A DNA stretch of 47,672 bases from the NCBI GenBank assembly GCA_902531985.1, contig CACAGG010000004.1, positions 1 to 47,672 of the forward strand. Reading direction: 5' to 3'. Each line of letters begins with the position of its first letter. The stretch's first letter is position 1. The notes beneath the pieces are model-generated. The model was not told the DNA's origin. It did not search any database and was given only the letters and a program-made list of their open reading frames with translations. Both the position numbers and the translations under genes were made by a program. Below are positions 1-10,195 of the stretch, in pieces. The stretch is from an uncultured marine group III euryarchaeote (GTDB lineage Archaea; Thermoplasmatota; Poseidoniia; MGIII; CG-Epi1).

Positions 1-5
1 CAGTA

Positions 6-2879
6 GTGATTATGCTATTGGCAGCTTTGCCTTTTTCTCCTCTGGTATCTTTTAAATCATCACAGCACATTGATTTTCAATCTGCAACTACAGATTCTAA
101 TCTTCCCACTAAGGACAGCGACAATGACGGAATGCCTGATTGGTGGGAGATGGATTTTGGCTTGGATCCATATGATGCTTCAGATGCAGCACTAGATTCA
201 GATAGTGATGGACATGATAGGAATAGAAATGGAGTTTTAGAAGTAGAAGAATATTTCACTAATTTGATGGAATATGAAATGGATTTGCTAATAGGTAATA
301 GCACAAATCCAATTGAAAGAGATACAGATAAGGATGGCATACCGGATGGTTGGGAAGTTTACTACAATCTTAATCCGCAGTATTTTCCAGATGGTGATGA
401 AGATAATGATGAGGATGGATATGATGTTAATCGTGATTTGTATCTGAGTGCGGATGAAAAACACACTAATTTAGAGGAATATCTCGCAGGAACAAGTCCT
501 TGGGAATACGATACAGACAGTGACACTATGCCAGACGGTTGGGAGTTATTTTATGGCTTAGATCCGTTAATGTCTGCAGATGCCTGGTATGATACAGATG
601 CAGATGGTTGGGATGCTAATTTCAATTCAGATTTAGAATATGAAGAGAGATATTTCAATTATATGGAATATTACAATGATACTAATCCACTTGTGGCAGA
701 TACAGACGGTGACACTATGCATGATGGTTGGGAAGTATATTTTGGGTTAGAACCTCTAAGAGCCTCAGACAACTTTGAAGATAAAGAAGCAGACGGTTTG
801 CCCAATGTTTATGAATACAATAATAGTTTAGTTAACACAGGATGGGTTGATAATGATGGCATTTTCACGACTCGTCCAGATTTTAATGATACTGATGAAG
901 ACACAATTTCTGATAACGATGAATTATTTATTCATTTAACAGATCCAACATCAAATGATACAGATGGAGATGGGATGCCAGATGGATGGGAAGTAAGATA
1001 TGGTCTGAATCCTATTTCAGCATTGGATGCTGCATATGATTCTGATAATGATGGTTGGGATTTTAACAGAAATTTCAACATAACTGGCGATGAATTATTC
1101 ACTAACCTTGAAGAATATCTTAATGGAACTGATCCTTCCAAAAATGATACAGATGGTGATGGTATGCCTGATGGTTGGGAAGGATACTATGGACTTCAAC
1201 CAACAGATCCCTCTGATGCAACTCAAGATTTTGACGGAGATGGTTATGATATTAACCGAGACGGTTTCATTTCTTTTTCAGAGAGATTCACTAATTATGA
1301 AGAATTTAAAAATGACACCGCTCCAAATAGCAATGATACAGATGAGGACGGCATGTGGGATGGTTGGGAAGTTTATTACAATTTAAATCCTCTAGACGCT
1401 TTCGATGCTACAGTTGACAATGATGAGGATGGGTTTGATGCTAATTATAATGGAACTCTTGAGGAAGACGAGGAGCATAACAATATTCTTGAATTTCAAG
1501 CAGATACACACCCTTACATTGAGGACACTGATGCAGATGGAATGTTGGATGGATGGGAATGGCTCTATGGTCTTAATCCATTGAATCCATTAGATGCGAA
1601 TGCAGATAGTGATAATGATGGAGTAATTAATCGTCTAGAATATAACAACAGTGCAGCAGGGCCTTACATTGAAGTTGACAACATAACTTCATCGATGCCC
1701 AACAATAATGATACTGATGGGGATGGGCTTTTGGATGGTCAAGAATTATTCATACATCTAACTGATCCAACATACGCAGATACAGATGGTGATGGAATGC
1801 CTGATGGTTGGGAAGTCAAATACGGACTAAATCCCTTAGATTCTGGAGATGCTTTACTTGATACAGACAATGATAGCTTTGATACAGATTGGAATGATAA
1901 CCTAACAGAGTCTGAAATATATGCAAACTTATATGAATATTTGAATGGCACAGATCCCACAAATGGAGATACAGATAATGATGGAATGTCCGATGGCTGG
2001 GAAGTTTATTGGGGGTTTCAGCCCTTAAATTCTAGTGATGCTACTGATGATCCTGACAATGATTCGCTCATCAACCTTTATGAATTTGACAATTCAAGGG
2101 TTGAAGGGTTTGATGATAACGTTTACAGTATTGATAATATTACAGGCTCCAATCCTCTTTTAAGAGACACAGATGCAGATCTGATTAGTGATGGTGAAGA
2201 ATGTGTTTTTGGCGAAGATGGTTATGTTACAGATCCGTCAAATCCTGATTCAGACGGTGATGGAATGCCAGACGGCTGGGAAATGCTACATGGTTTAGAT
2301 CCTTTTGATCCAAGTGATGGTGAATTAGATTCAGATAGTGACGGTTGGGATTTTGATAGAAATGGAACTATAGAGCAATGGGAAAAATTCACTAATTATG
2401 AAGAATATCTGAATGGTACTGATCCAAACGATAATGATACCGATGACGATGGTATGGTAGATGGTTGGGAAGGTTATTACGGATTAAATCCTAGATCTTC
2501 AGAAGATAGAGATTGGGATTCAGATGGAGATGGTTATGATTCAGATAGGGATGGTGAACTGTCACCAGATGAGAAATTTACTAATTATGAAGAATATTTA
2601 ATGGATACAAATCCAGTTAGGACAGATACTGATGGAGATAATTGTACGGATGGATGGGAAATATATTGGAATGAAAATAAGCCCGTAAACGAAACAAGAA
2701 CTTTGAATCCATTAGATGCTACTGATGGTTTCTTAGATTATGATGATGACGGATGGGAAGATTGGGAAGGACTCCAGTATAACTTTCCTAATTGGCGCGA
2801 GGAGCAAGCAGATACTAATCCTTGGAATCCAGACACAGATGATGATGGAATGACAGATGGTTTCGAGGCGGATAACTAA
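6..2879 (+). CDS. Asp-rich EF-hand / thrombospondin type 3 repeat protein, probably secreted (5' end possibly cut by window edge)
   Basis: The protein is almost wholly made of a tandem module. Each module has an EF-hand-like loop (DxNxDGxIxxxE, for example DINRDGFISFSE), a linker of the type TNxEEYLNGTDP, and a thrombospondin type 3 loop DTDGDGMPDGWE followed by a Y/F-GLNPL segment. Such Asp loops bind calcium in known families, so a calcium-rigidified extracellular rod is the natural inference. The first residues (IMLLAALPFSPLVS) are hydrophobic like the core of a signal peptide but lack a basic N-region, and no stop codon separates them from the window edge, so the true start may lie upstream of base 1; GTG at 6 and ATG at 12 are only the first candidates. 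There is no C-terminal membrane segment or sorting tail: the protein stops right after a final DDDGMTDGFEADN. It lies 61 nt upstream of a transglutaminase that begins with the same repeats, which suggests linked function. Confidence 0.8.
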   Translation: MIMLLAALPFSPLVSFKSSQHIDFQSATTDSNLPTKDSDNDGMPDWWEMDFGLDPYDASDAALDSDSDGHDRNRNGVLEVEEYFTNLMEYEMDLLIGNSTNPIERDTDKDGIPDGWEVYYNLNPQYFPDGDEDNDEDGYDVNRDLYLSADEKHTNLEEYLAGTSPWEYDTDSDTMPDGWELFYGLDPLMSADAWYDTDADGWDANFNSDLEYEERYFNYMEYYNDTNPLVADTDGDTMHDGWEVYFGLEPLRASDNFEDKEADGLPNVYEYNNSLVNTGWVDNDGIFTTRPDFNDTDEDTISDNDELFIHLTDPTSNDTDGDGMPDGWEVRYGLNPISALDAAYDSDNDGWDFNRNFNITGDELFTNLEEYLNGTDPSKNDTDGDGMPDGWEGYYGLQPTDPSDATQDFDGDGYDINRDGFISFSERFTNYEEFKNDTAPNSNDTDEDGMWDGWEVYYNLNPLDAFDATVDNDEDGFDANYNGTLEEDEEHNNILEFQADTHPYIEDTDADGMLDGWEWLYGLNPLNPLDANADSDNDGVINRLEYNNSAAGPYIEVDNITSSMPNNNDTDGDGLLDGQELFIHLTDPTYADTDGDGMPDGWEVKYGLNPLDSGDALLDTDNDSFDTDWNDNLTESEIYANLYEYLNGTDPTNGDTDNDGMSDGWEVYWGFQPLNSSDATDDPDNDSLINLYEFDNSRVEGFDDNVYSIDNITGSNPLLRDTDADLISDGEECVFGEDGYVTDPSNPDSDGDGMPDGWEMLHGLDPFDPSDGELDSDSDGWDFDRNGTIEQWEKFTNYEEYLNGTDPNDNDTDDDGMVDGWEGYYGLNPRSSEDRDWDSDGDGYDSDRDGELSPDEKFTNYEEYLMDTNPVRTDTDGDNCTDGWEIYWNENKPVNETRTLNPLDATDGFLDYDDDGWEDWEGLQYNFPNWREEQADTNPWNPDTDDDGMTDGFEADN
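144..2657 (+). repeat. Tandem coding repeat, 189-nt (63-aa) period, 13 units
   Basis: The tryptophan codon of the DGWE motif recurs at 144, 351, 540, 729, 987, 1176, 1365, 1554, 1809, 1998, 2277, 2466 and 2655. Eight of the twelve intervals are exactly 189 nt. The others are 207, 258, 255 and 279 nt, all multiples of three. At least the three longest hold an extra degenerate Asp-rich loop (for example DTDGDGLLDGQELF). Units diverge at the DNA level but keep length, as expected of an old array under structural selection. Confidence 0.9.
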
Positions 2880-2899
2880 TGCATAACTCGATACAATAC

Positions 2900-2937
2900 C
2901 TTTATTTACGAGTAAAAGGATATCTACGCGTAGGTGA
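2900..2937 (+). promoter_or_regulatory. Possible promoter and ribosome binding site of the transglutaminase gene
   Basis: A TATA-like stretch (tttatttac, 2901-2909) lies about 35 nt before the ATG at 2941, and a purine-rich ggtga (2933-2937) sits 3 nt before the ATG. This would give a short leader with a Shine-Dalgarno site. By eye only. Confidence 0.4.
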
Positions 2938-2940
2938 AGC

Positions 2941-5900
2941 ATGTTAGTAAAGAAAGCTCTTGCATTATTTTTGGTCTCTTTAATGCTAATTTCACCTTTA
3001 ACTAGTTTACCAGTTACGGCAGATATTGATCCGGATGAAGATAATGATTCAGATGGCTATGATGCCAATAGGGATGGAGTTTTATCTGACGATGAAAAAT
3101 ACACTAATTTAGAGGAATATTACAACAATACTAATCCTAATGATGAAGATACTGACGATGGAGGTGCTTGGGATGGCTGGGAAGTTTACTATGGATTTAA
3201 TCCACGTAATTCCTCAGATGATTCTCTTGATTCAGATAGCGATTCCCTAGTGAATAATCTAGAGTTCTTCTGGGATGCAGACCCTTTTAGCTCAGATACT
3301 GACCAAGATGGAATGCCGGATGGTTGGGAAGATTTCTACTCAGACAGAATGCCAGATGGCTGTGGACTTAGTCCAATAGTTTCAAGTGATAAATTCGGTG
3401 ATCCTGATGGAGATGGATCCGATAATTTGAGAGAATATCAGGAAGGTACCAATCCTTGTGACGAAGATAGTGATGATGATGGAGATCCAGATGGAGAGGA
3501 TCCGCCACCAGTCGACCCTGGTGATGATGATGAAGGTAATCCAGATACGGGTGCTACAGATGGAAATGTAACAATCTACGAAATTTTTGACCCCGTTCTT
3601 GGTACTGCTAAGAGGTGGAATGCTTTGGATGGCTTACTTTACGATGATCAAGCTTCTAATCCAGATGATATGTATACGATGTATAATTTTGATTCAGATA
3701 AGTATGAAATATTTCCAACAAATTATGAAAGCTATTCAAATATATTTGAAGGCTGGATATGGATGGGAATCCAAGTTACCACTGATGATTATACTCGGAT
3801 TCCTTCAGTTTCTCCAGACGCAGACATCATAGACTATGATCCCAACGCTACAGGTGTAACAGTTAGTTTTTTCAAAGACGGGGCTGATAATTACTATGTT
3901 CAAGGTAGTGAAAATATTGTAATTGATTTGAAATATCGAATGGGCACTAATGGTTCATATTTCAACAGACCTATCTCAGAAGATTTAACACTCGATGACA
4001 TTCCTGATGAAGCAATAAGGCAAATTAATGGAGCTAATCAAGTTAAAGAAAATGTAAAAGATTTCCTACAATATAAGCATGATAATGGTACAATTGCCAA
4101 TGAGCCACTTTATTGGCTTTGGCCTGAAAATGGTACTCCTGAAACTAATTTAGCGTTAATAATCAACAATTTAACATGGTATTTTTCAGCTTTCATAGAA
4201 GGTGATGGTGATGTTCCAGACGCAGAGGAACCGTGGGATGTTTATCAATCGATTTGTATCAACGGCATTGGGGCTTGTAGGCATCGTTCTTTTGGTTTTT
4301 TCGTAACAGCTTTGGCACTGGGAGCTCCAACTAGATATGTTTCAAATGAAGCTCATGCTTTTGTCGAAGTTTATGTTCCTGAAGATAATGAAACTTTTTC
4401 AGCAAGTCATTGGAAGAGAATTGACTTAGGAGGGACTGGAAGCAGTACAACCCTTGACAGGCCTGATGATGAGGAAGATGATGGTGATATTTTTGATTTT
4501 GATGATATGGATCCAGATGATATTGAGAACATGACTGGGGAACCAGTTACAATTGTAATTACTCAAATTTCACCTGACGACAGAGTTGATAAGGGTGAAG
4601 AGATAACTATCAGAGGATATGCAGAAGATCAAAATGGAACTAGGATTTCTAACTTTAATGTTGGATTTGGAATGTGGGATAAGGAACATTCAGAGCCTGC
4701 TTTTGAAATAGGTCAAACAGTTACTAATTCCTCAGGTAATTTTGAATTTAATACAACTGAATTTCTATCGGCCCTGCTCGGTGAAAATGAGATTTATGCA
4801 GCAGCATATGAACAAGGGTTTTTGGGACTTGATGGTCCAGAAGATATAGAAATATACTCAGATTCAAACTTAGTATTAGACAATCCTGAGTCTGTAGGTA
4901 AGGGTCAAGATTTGATAGCTTCTGGTAATCTACTTGATGTAGGTGGAGTTCCAGTTGAAGGTGCTACCATTAGCGTTTGGCTTTGGGAAGATGGATACGT
5001 TTCTTGGCGTCAAAATTGTGATGATGATTGGTCAGGTATATTATGTAACATAGGTGAGATTGAAGGAGAGCCAGTTACTGACGAGTTTGGTAATTTTGTA
5101 TTTAGTTGGACAGTTCCTGAAGATGGCCAACCTACTGCAGGCACAGACTATCATATTTACATCGCCTATAATGCTCCAGATGCTGACGATAACGATTTAC
5201 CCGATGATTATGTTTATTCCACAAGTCAATCAACGGATTTAATTATTCTGGATTCAACTGTAGACTTGCAAGCTTCACTTGAACCAAGTAAGGAATATGT
5301 AGGAAATAAATTCTGGGTAAATGGAACTATATCTGATTCAGCAGTTGATAATGGTAAGATTAGTGTTGAACTTTCAGGATTTGAGCTTTCCGTAATTGAC
5401 GTTGTACAAACGGATTGGTCCATGGAAATAACAGTTCCAGAAGATTTATCAGCAGGAAACTATACGGTTATAATTTCATTTGAAAGTAGTGAAGCAACTT
5501 TACCAGATGAGAGAGTTAATTTAAATTTCACAGTATTAGGAACAAGTCGCATAATATTAGATACAGATAGTCTGAAATTTACTAGAGGACAAAATGCTAC
5601 GCTTGAAGGGGAGCTTTTAGACCATCTGGATCAGCCGATTGCAGATCAGAGTATCGATTTAATATGGGATGGAGTCACTATAGCCACAGTAACTACCGAG
5701 ATTGATGGGGATTTCATATTTACACATAATATACCAGAGGACCATACATTAGGTAATACAAGTTGGTTAGCGAAATTTGAAGGTAATAACCTTTACATGG
5801 GTTCTAATAAGTCACAAGTTTCTGAGGTTTTCCAGCAGTCAGTTGTATCACTTCAGTCAGACGATAGACATTTTTATGCCGGAGAAAGCATGATTTTGAG

Positions 5901-8892
5901 TGGAAGTCTTACATATGATAATGAGACTTTGTTACCAGGAATACTATCAATTTATTTCGGCGGTAACTTTTTGCAGTCTTTTGCTACTAACGGAACTTTT
6001 AGTTTTGAATATAGTCCAGACGCCTCTTATCTTGATGTAGGTGAGCATACAATAGAAATTAAATATAGTGAAAATGGCTATAATTTGGCCGACACGGCAT
6101 ACGTAGACGTCTATCTTCATCGTAAAGTTTTCTTGTCGTTGGAAGAAGATCAAGTTCTCAGAGATACTGAAATTACTATGACTGGTTTTGCGAGAGATGA
6201 GTCCTCATTTGGAATATCGGGAATTGGCTTATCCTTCATTTGGGGCGAAAATTCACTAGATGATGTAGCTACTACGACATTTGGAGGTTCATACACTAAG
6301 ACATATTTGGTTCCAAATGCTCAAGTTTTAGGTAAGGTTGAAGTTCAAGTTATTTTTGATAATACAACTTCGCCTTATTATGATAATTCTACAGAAATTT
6401 TTGAGTTTACTGTAGTTTCAGAGACTGTTATCAATCTTCCTGATTTAGAGATAATAAGAGGGGAAGAAATATGGTTTAATGGCTCTGTTTTTGATGACAG
6501 AGGTCAAGCTGTAGAGGAAATTGAAGTTAATGTATTTTGGGAGGATGATTACCTAAGAAGAGTAACTGGAGATACGAACGGTAGTTTCAGTTTCATTTGC
6601 TCAGATGAGTGGTCATGTTCTGACTCAGAGCATCCAGTAGGGATTGTTCCAGTGGAATTGTCATTTGGGGGTTTCGGTTATTATTTACCTTCAACCTATG
6701 TTGCAAATTACACGATATGGGGAAATACAAATATTACAATTCTTGAATATAGTGAAGTAGTTGTTGCGGGACAAAATGTAACGTTTAGCGGTTTTATAGA
6801 AAATGATTTAGAAGTACCACTGGACAGAGAGGTCACACTTCTTTGGGATGGTATAACAAGAACAACAGTCAATTCGATTAATGGAGAATTCATGGGTACT
6901 TTTGTTCTTCCTTCTAATACTATGGCAGGAAATCATACTTTATCTGCTGAAATTGATGATCAAAATTTCCTCAGGGGGACTTCGGATGATGCTGAAATTT
7001 TGGTCATGCGCGAAACTGAATTAACAGTTCAGTGGTTAGGAGGATTTAGAAATTCAACTTCAGTTGTTTCAGGTTATCTACGTGATGTTGTAGGTGTTGG
7101 TCTTCCAGGCTATCAACTTGAGATGTATTTTGACGATGAATATGTAGGAAATGTCACTACAGGTGAGTCAGGTCTTTTTGTTTACAGTTTATTCGTTGAT
7201 AGAGAAACTGAATTAGGTATTCACAATGTGGCAATTATGTTCGAAGGATCTTACTTTTATTTACCTTCGGAAGTAGCAACAAATTCTGAGATTTTAGCTA
7301 AAACCTATTTTGTAACAGAACCTTTAGAGGTATTAAGATTGCAAGAATTTTATCTTGAATCTTACTTGCTTGATGATTTAGGTAATCCAATGTTAAACCA
7401 ATCAGTAAATGTTACCTTTGAAGGCCAAACGTATCAATTATTTACAGATTTAGAAGGTTATGTTAAGAAAAATTTGACATTATCATCTGCACATTCTCTT
7501 GGAATTTATACGGCTTCATGGAGTTTTGTTGGTCATGATTACTATCTTCCCTCAGATAATATTCAAACAATAGTGGTTGTAGCTTCTACTAGTATAAGTA
7601 TTGAATCGGATTCGGAGGTTATAGTTGGTGAATCTTTTGAGTTTAGTGGAAGAATTATTGATGATATGGGGAATCCATTAAGTACAAATTTAAATTTCCT
7701 TTTCCAAGGACAATACGTTGAGGGCCTAGTTACGGACAGTGACGGTCGTTTTTCACATCAATATTTAGTTCCACATTACACTGACGCAGGATCAAATACT
7801 ATTACTGTAAATTATGTTGCAGAAGAGTATTATCTTCCATCTTCTTCAATATGGCAACTTCAAGTATTTCACAATACACGTATTGAGATGAATGAATTTG
7901 AAACTCTTTTGAATTCCACAGTACCTATTACTGGTTTCGTCTATGATAAAGCAGATAGACCAATCGAAGGACTGAGTGTGAGATTAGTTATGGATTCTAA
8001 TTTTCCAATAGATGGTGTAACCGACAGTAATGGTGAATTTAGTATACCTCTCAATGTTCCATTTGGAACTGAATTAGGATATCACAATTTGACAGTTTCA
8101 TTTGCAGGTAATGACCAATATATTGATAATTCTACAGAATCAAAAATTTTTATCATGGGTGAAACCACCTTAAGCCTTGAAATTCCAAGTACTTTAGAAT
8201 ATCAACAATCCTATACGGGAAAAGTGACTTTGACAATGCTCGATGGAAGTCCAGTTTCCGGAGCTCCATTGCTTGTAGCCTTTCAGCCAAATGGAGTAAC
8301 TTCTATGGTTATCACGGATTCAAACGGTACTGCTTCTTTTGATTCAGTATTTTCAGGGAACGATACAGTACCTATGACTGTTAAGGTTACCTACACGGGT
8401 GACGAACATTACATAGGTAATGAAGTTGAATCTACAATTATATTTAGGCCACCTACTCAAGAAGCAAATTATTCATTTTGGATAATTCTAGCAGCTACAT
8501 TGGTAGGGGGTTCGGGAGTGATGCTAGGTTGGAAATGGTATCGCGAGAGACACTTAAGAGAAATAAGAAGAATATTGGAATCAACTGCTTTAGCTCTTGA
8601 AGCCAATATGGATTATAGAGATTCAGTTGTACATTCTTACAAAGAAATGTGTAAGATATTGAATGGCTACGGATATTTGAGGCAGCATTTCGAGACAGTG
8701 AGAGAGTTCCAAAGAGCTTTAGAGGAAGCTCTGCCTTTAGATCATAGCTCAGTTGCTAACCTTACTTTGCTTTATGAAGAAGCAGATTACACTACTAAAA
8801 GTTTAGATGATGATCATAGGCTTAATGCAGTGTCATCGCTTAGAACGATTATCGAAAGTTTAGATTCAAGTAATGAAAATATAGAGGAATGA
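2941..8892 (+). CDS. Giant exported transglutaminase-like protein: TSP3 repeats, transglutaminase core, Ig-like repeats, TM, DUF4129-like tail
   Basis: A 1983-aa protein. Residues 1-28 are a signal peptide (basic LVKK, then a hydrophobic core ending at TADID). Residues 30-185 carry Asp-rich EF-hand/TSP3 units like those of the preceding gene. A transglutaminase-like papain-fold core follows, with a visible triad: Cys446 (GACRHRSF), His472 (NEAHAFVEV) and Asp495 (KRIDLGG). An acidic linker leads to about twelve Ig-like domains of roughly 90-100 aa (residues ~540-1840), each with a G-F/W-V-x-D...G-x-P start and a T-D-S/x-G-x-F strand motif. One TM helix (WIILAATLVGGSGVMLGW, ~1844-1861) precedes a ~120-aa cytoplasmic helical tail containing YKEMCKILNGYGYLR and TVREFQRALEEAL, which resembles DUF4129. 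Transglutaminase-DUF4129 proteins in other prokaryotes sit beside MoxR and DUF58 genes, as here. Acyl transfer, cross-linking or protease activity cannot be told apart from sequence. Confidence 0.85.
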   Translation: MLVKKALALFLVSLMLISPLTSLPVTADIDPDEDNDSDGYDANRDGVLSDDEKYTNLEEYYNNTNPNDEDTDDGGAWDGWEVYYGFNPRNSSDDSLDSDSDSLVNNLEFFWDADPFSSDTDQDGMPDGWEDFYSDRMPDGCGLSPIVSSDKFGDPDGDGSDNLREYQEGTNPCDEDSDDDGDPDGEDPPPVDPGDDDEGNPDTGATDGNVTIYEIFDPVLGTAKRWNALDGLLYDDQASNPDDMYTMYNFDSDKYEIFPTNYESYSNIFEGWIWMGIQVTTDDYTRIPSVSPDADIIDYDPNATGVTVSFFKDGADNYYVQGSENIVIDLKYRMGTNGSYFNRPISEDLTLDDIPDEAIRQINGANQVKENVKDFLQYKHDNGTIANEPLYWLWPENGTPETNLALIINNLTWYFSAFIEGDGDVPDAEEPWDVYQSICINGIGACRHRSFGFFVTALALGAPTRYVSNEAHAFVEVYVPEDNETFSASHWKRIDLGGTGSSTTLDRPDDEEDDGDIFDFDDMDPDDIENMTGEPVTIVITQISPDDRVDKGEEITIRGYAEDQNGTRISNFNVGFGMWDKEHSEPAFEIGQTVTNSSGNFEFNTTEFLSALLGENEIYAAAYEQGFLGLDGPEDIEIYSDSNLVLDNPESVGKGQDLIASGNLLDVGGVPVEGATISVWLWEDGYVSWRQNCDDDWSGILCNIGEIEGEPVTDEFGNFVFSWTVPEDGQPTAGTDYHIYIAYNAPDADDNDLPDDYVYSTSQSTDLIILDSTVDLQASLEPSKEYVGNKFWVNGTISDSAVDNGKISVELSGFELSVIDVVQTDWSMEITVPEDLSAGNYTVIISFESSEATLPDERVNLNFTVLGTSRIILDTDSLKFTRGQNATLEGELLDHLDQPIADQSIDLIWDGVTIATVTTEIDGDFIFTHNIPEDHTLGNTSWLAKFEGNNLYMGSNKSQVSEVFQQSVVSLQSDDRHFYAGESMILSGSLTYDNETLLPGILSIYFGGNFLQSFATNGTFSFEYSPDASYLDVGEHTIEIKYSENGYNLADTAYVDVYLHRKVFLSLEEDQVLRDTEITMTGFARDESSFGISGIGLSFIWGENSLDDVATTTFGGSYTKTYLVPNAQVLGKVEVQVIFDNTTSPYYDNSTEIFEFTVVSETVINLPDLEIIRGEEIWFNGSVFDDRGQAVEEIEVNVFWEDDYLRRVTGDTNGSFSFICSDEWSCSDSEHPVGIVPVELSFGGFGYYLPSTYVANYTIWGNTNITILEYSEVVVAGQNVTFSGFIENDLEVPLDREVTLLWDGITRTTVNSINGEFMGTFVLPSNTMAGNHTLSAEIDDQNFLRGTSDDAEILVMRETELTVQWLGGFRNSTSVVSGYLRDVVGVGLPGYQLEMYFDDEYVGNVTTGESGLFVYSLFVDRETELGIHNVAIMFEGSYFYLPSEVATNSEILAKTYFVTEPLEVLRLQEFYLESYLLDDLGNPMLNQSVNVTFEGQTYQLFTDLEGYVKKNLTLSSAHSLGIYTASWSFVGHDYYLPSDNIQTIVVVASTSISIESDSEVIVGESFEFSGRIIDDMGNPLSTNLNFLFQGQYVEGLVTDSDGRFSHQYLVPHYTDAGSNTITVNYVAEEYYLPSSSIWQLQVFHNTRIEMNEFETLLNSTVPITGFVYDKADRPIEGLSVRLVMDSNFPIDGVTDSNGEFSIPLNVPFGTELGYHNLTVSFAGNDQYIDNSTESKIFIMGETTLSLEIPSTLEYQQSYTGKVTLTMLDGSPVSGAPLLVAFQPNGVTSMVITDSNGTASFDSVFSGNDTVPMTVKVTYTGDEHYIGNEVESTIIFRPPTQEANYSFWIILAATLVGGSGVMLGWKWYRERHLREIRRILESTALALEANMDYRDSVVHSYKEMCKILNGYGYLRQHFETVREFQRALEEALPLDHSSVANLTLLYEEADYTTKSLDDDHRLNAVSSLRTIIESLDSSNENIEE

Positions 8893-8893
8893 T

Positions 8894-10195
8894 ATGGCAG
8901 TTTCTAGCCGCTCTGGTGTAATAATATTATTTGCTACTATAGCAGTATGTACTTTGATTTTATTCCCTATTTTACAAATTGTTGTGGAAAGAGATCCTCA
9001 ATTGTCAGCTTATGATGATGATTGGAATGATATTTCACAATTTAGGGAAGCTTTAGAAAATGAGCCTGAAACATCATACAATGTTAGTGCCATATTATCA
9101 AATCCAGCAGTACTCGACGAAGTTAGTAATCCATCCTCCACTTTACTTGTAATAGCTGGAACTGAATCACCATATACTACTCTTGAATTGGAAATACTTG
9201 TAAGCTTCATGGAAAAAGGAGGTAGCATTTTAGTTTTTGGAGATTTTGATTATTCCAATACCATAGCCGATTTGTTTGCAATAGAGTATGTAAAGCATAA
9301 ACTTTGGGATAGAAATTACAAAGGCAATGTTTCTTTGATTGAAACAACGGCATTTGTTGATGGTCAATCATACAATGTTCTTTTGAATGAGCCAGTTGCG
9401 ATAAAAGCTTTAGATAGTCAGGAATTGAATCTTTGGAGCTCAGGTTTCGAGTGGTCAAGGAATGTTTTCATGACTACATCTAGTAATTCTTGGATTGATT
9501 CAGATGACGATGGTGCTATAACACCAGAAGATGAAGTTGCACCATTATCTGGTTTTACTTTGGGCATGAGTTGTGGTATGAAATCTATGGGAGAGCCTCT
9601 CGGTTCAGCAGTTTTCATTTCAGATTCCAGTTTACCAATAAATGACATGTGGTCCGAAGGTCAAAATTCACAATTTCTTTTAGCTTTAGTAGATTCCATT
9701 ATTGGAAGCAGCGGTGTTATTCTATTTGATGAGTCAAGACATACACAAGACTCGTTTGGAGCTAGTCTTTTTCAGGCAGCTTTAGGTTTTTACTTTCTTT
9801 TATCTGGAGATACCTTAATCCTTCAAATTATAAGGTTAAATGTTCTTGTTGCAGTTATTATTCTAACTATGGCCTTATCAATGAGACAACCAGAGCCAAA
9901 GCGTTGGTTTCATATTTTTGACATACGTAGGCCGAGACCTTTCCGCTCCTATGGCCATAATTTAGATAATTCGATACTCGCTTTGCAAGAAACTTTGTTA
10001 GAACGTATGAGACTAAAGTACCAAATATATGAATTTGATGAAAAATCTAGGAAAGATAGATTAGAATATTTACCTAATGTGGTTAAAAGTTATAATATAC
10101 CCTTAGATGATGATTTTAAGATGCTTCTGGGTGCGCCTACTAAGGTAGGGCCCAATGACCTGCGAAACATCGCTAAAAAATTGAGTGTGTGGTGA
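8894..10195 (+). CDS. DUF4350-like membrane protein of the MoxR/DUF58 cluster
   Basis: A 433-aa protein with an N-terminal membrane anchor (GVIILFATIAVCTLILFPIL, residues ~8-27). An external domain of about 260 aa contains the DUF4350 signature: TLLVIAGTESPYTTLELEILVSFMEKGG-SILVFGDF, and later ILFDESRHTQDSFG. This fold resembles a class I glutamine amidotransferase-like Rossmann domain. A hydrophobic segment near residues 315-332 is followed by a ~100-aa cytoplasmic tail rich in charged helices. It starts 1 nt after the transglutaminase stop and overlaps the MoxR gene by 4 nt, so it is translated with them. DUF4350 proteins are known companions of MoxR/DUF58 genes; their biochemical role is not established. 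Confidence 0.75.
   Translation: MAVSSRSGVIILFATIAVCTLILFPILQIVVERDPQLSAYDDDWNDISQFREALENEPETSYNVSAILSNPAVLDEVSNPSSTLLVIAGTESPYTTLELEILVSFMEKGGSILVFGDFDYSNTIADLFAIEYVKHKLWDRNYKGNVSLIETTAFVDGQSYNVLLNEPVAIKALDSQELNLWSSGFEWSRNVFMTTSSNSWIDSDDDGAITPEDEVAPLSGFTLGMSCGMKSMGEPLGSAVFISDSSLPINDMWSEGQNSQFLLALVDSIIGSSGVILFDESRHTQDSFGASLFQAALGFYFLLSGDTLILQIIRLNVLVAVIILTMALSMRQPEPKRWFHIFDIRRPRPFRSYGHNLDNSILALQETLLERMRLKYQIYEFDEKSRKDRLEYLPNVVKSYNIPLDDDFKMLLGAPTKVGPNDLRNIAKKLSVW

Noticed and set aside
144-2657. CRISPR-like or mobile-element repeat
   Set aside because: The periodic repeat is coding, in frame and diverged; there are no identical short repeats with unique spacers, and no cas, transposase or integrase genes in the window.
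2877-2941. One giant gene split by a stop or frameshift between the repeat protein and the transglutaminase
   Set aside because: The second gene has its own signal peptide, ribosome binding site and promoter-like sequence, so two separate proteins are the better reading.
77-2942. Several minus-strand open frames under the repeat protein
   Set aside because: They are complements of the Asp-rich repeats (runs of Ser/Leu), with no start signals; they recur with the repeat period.
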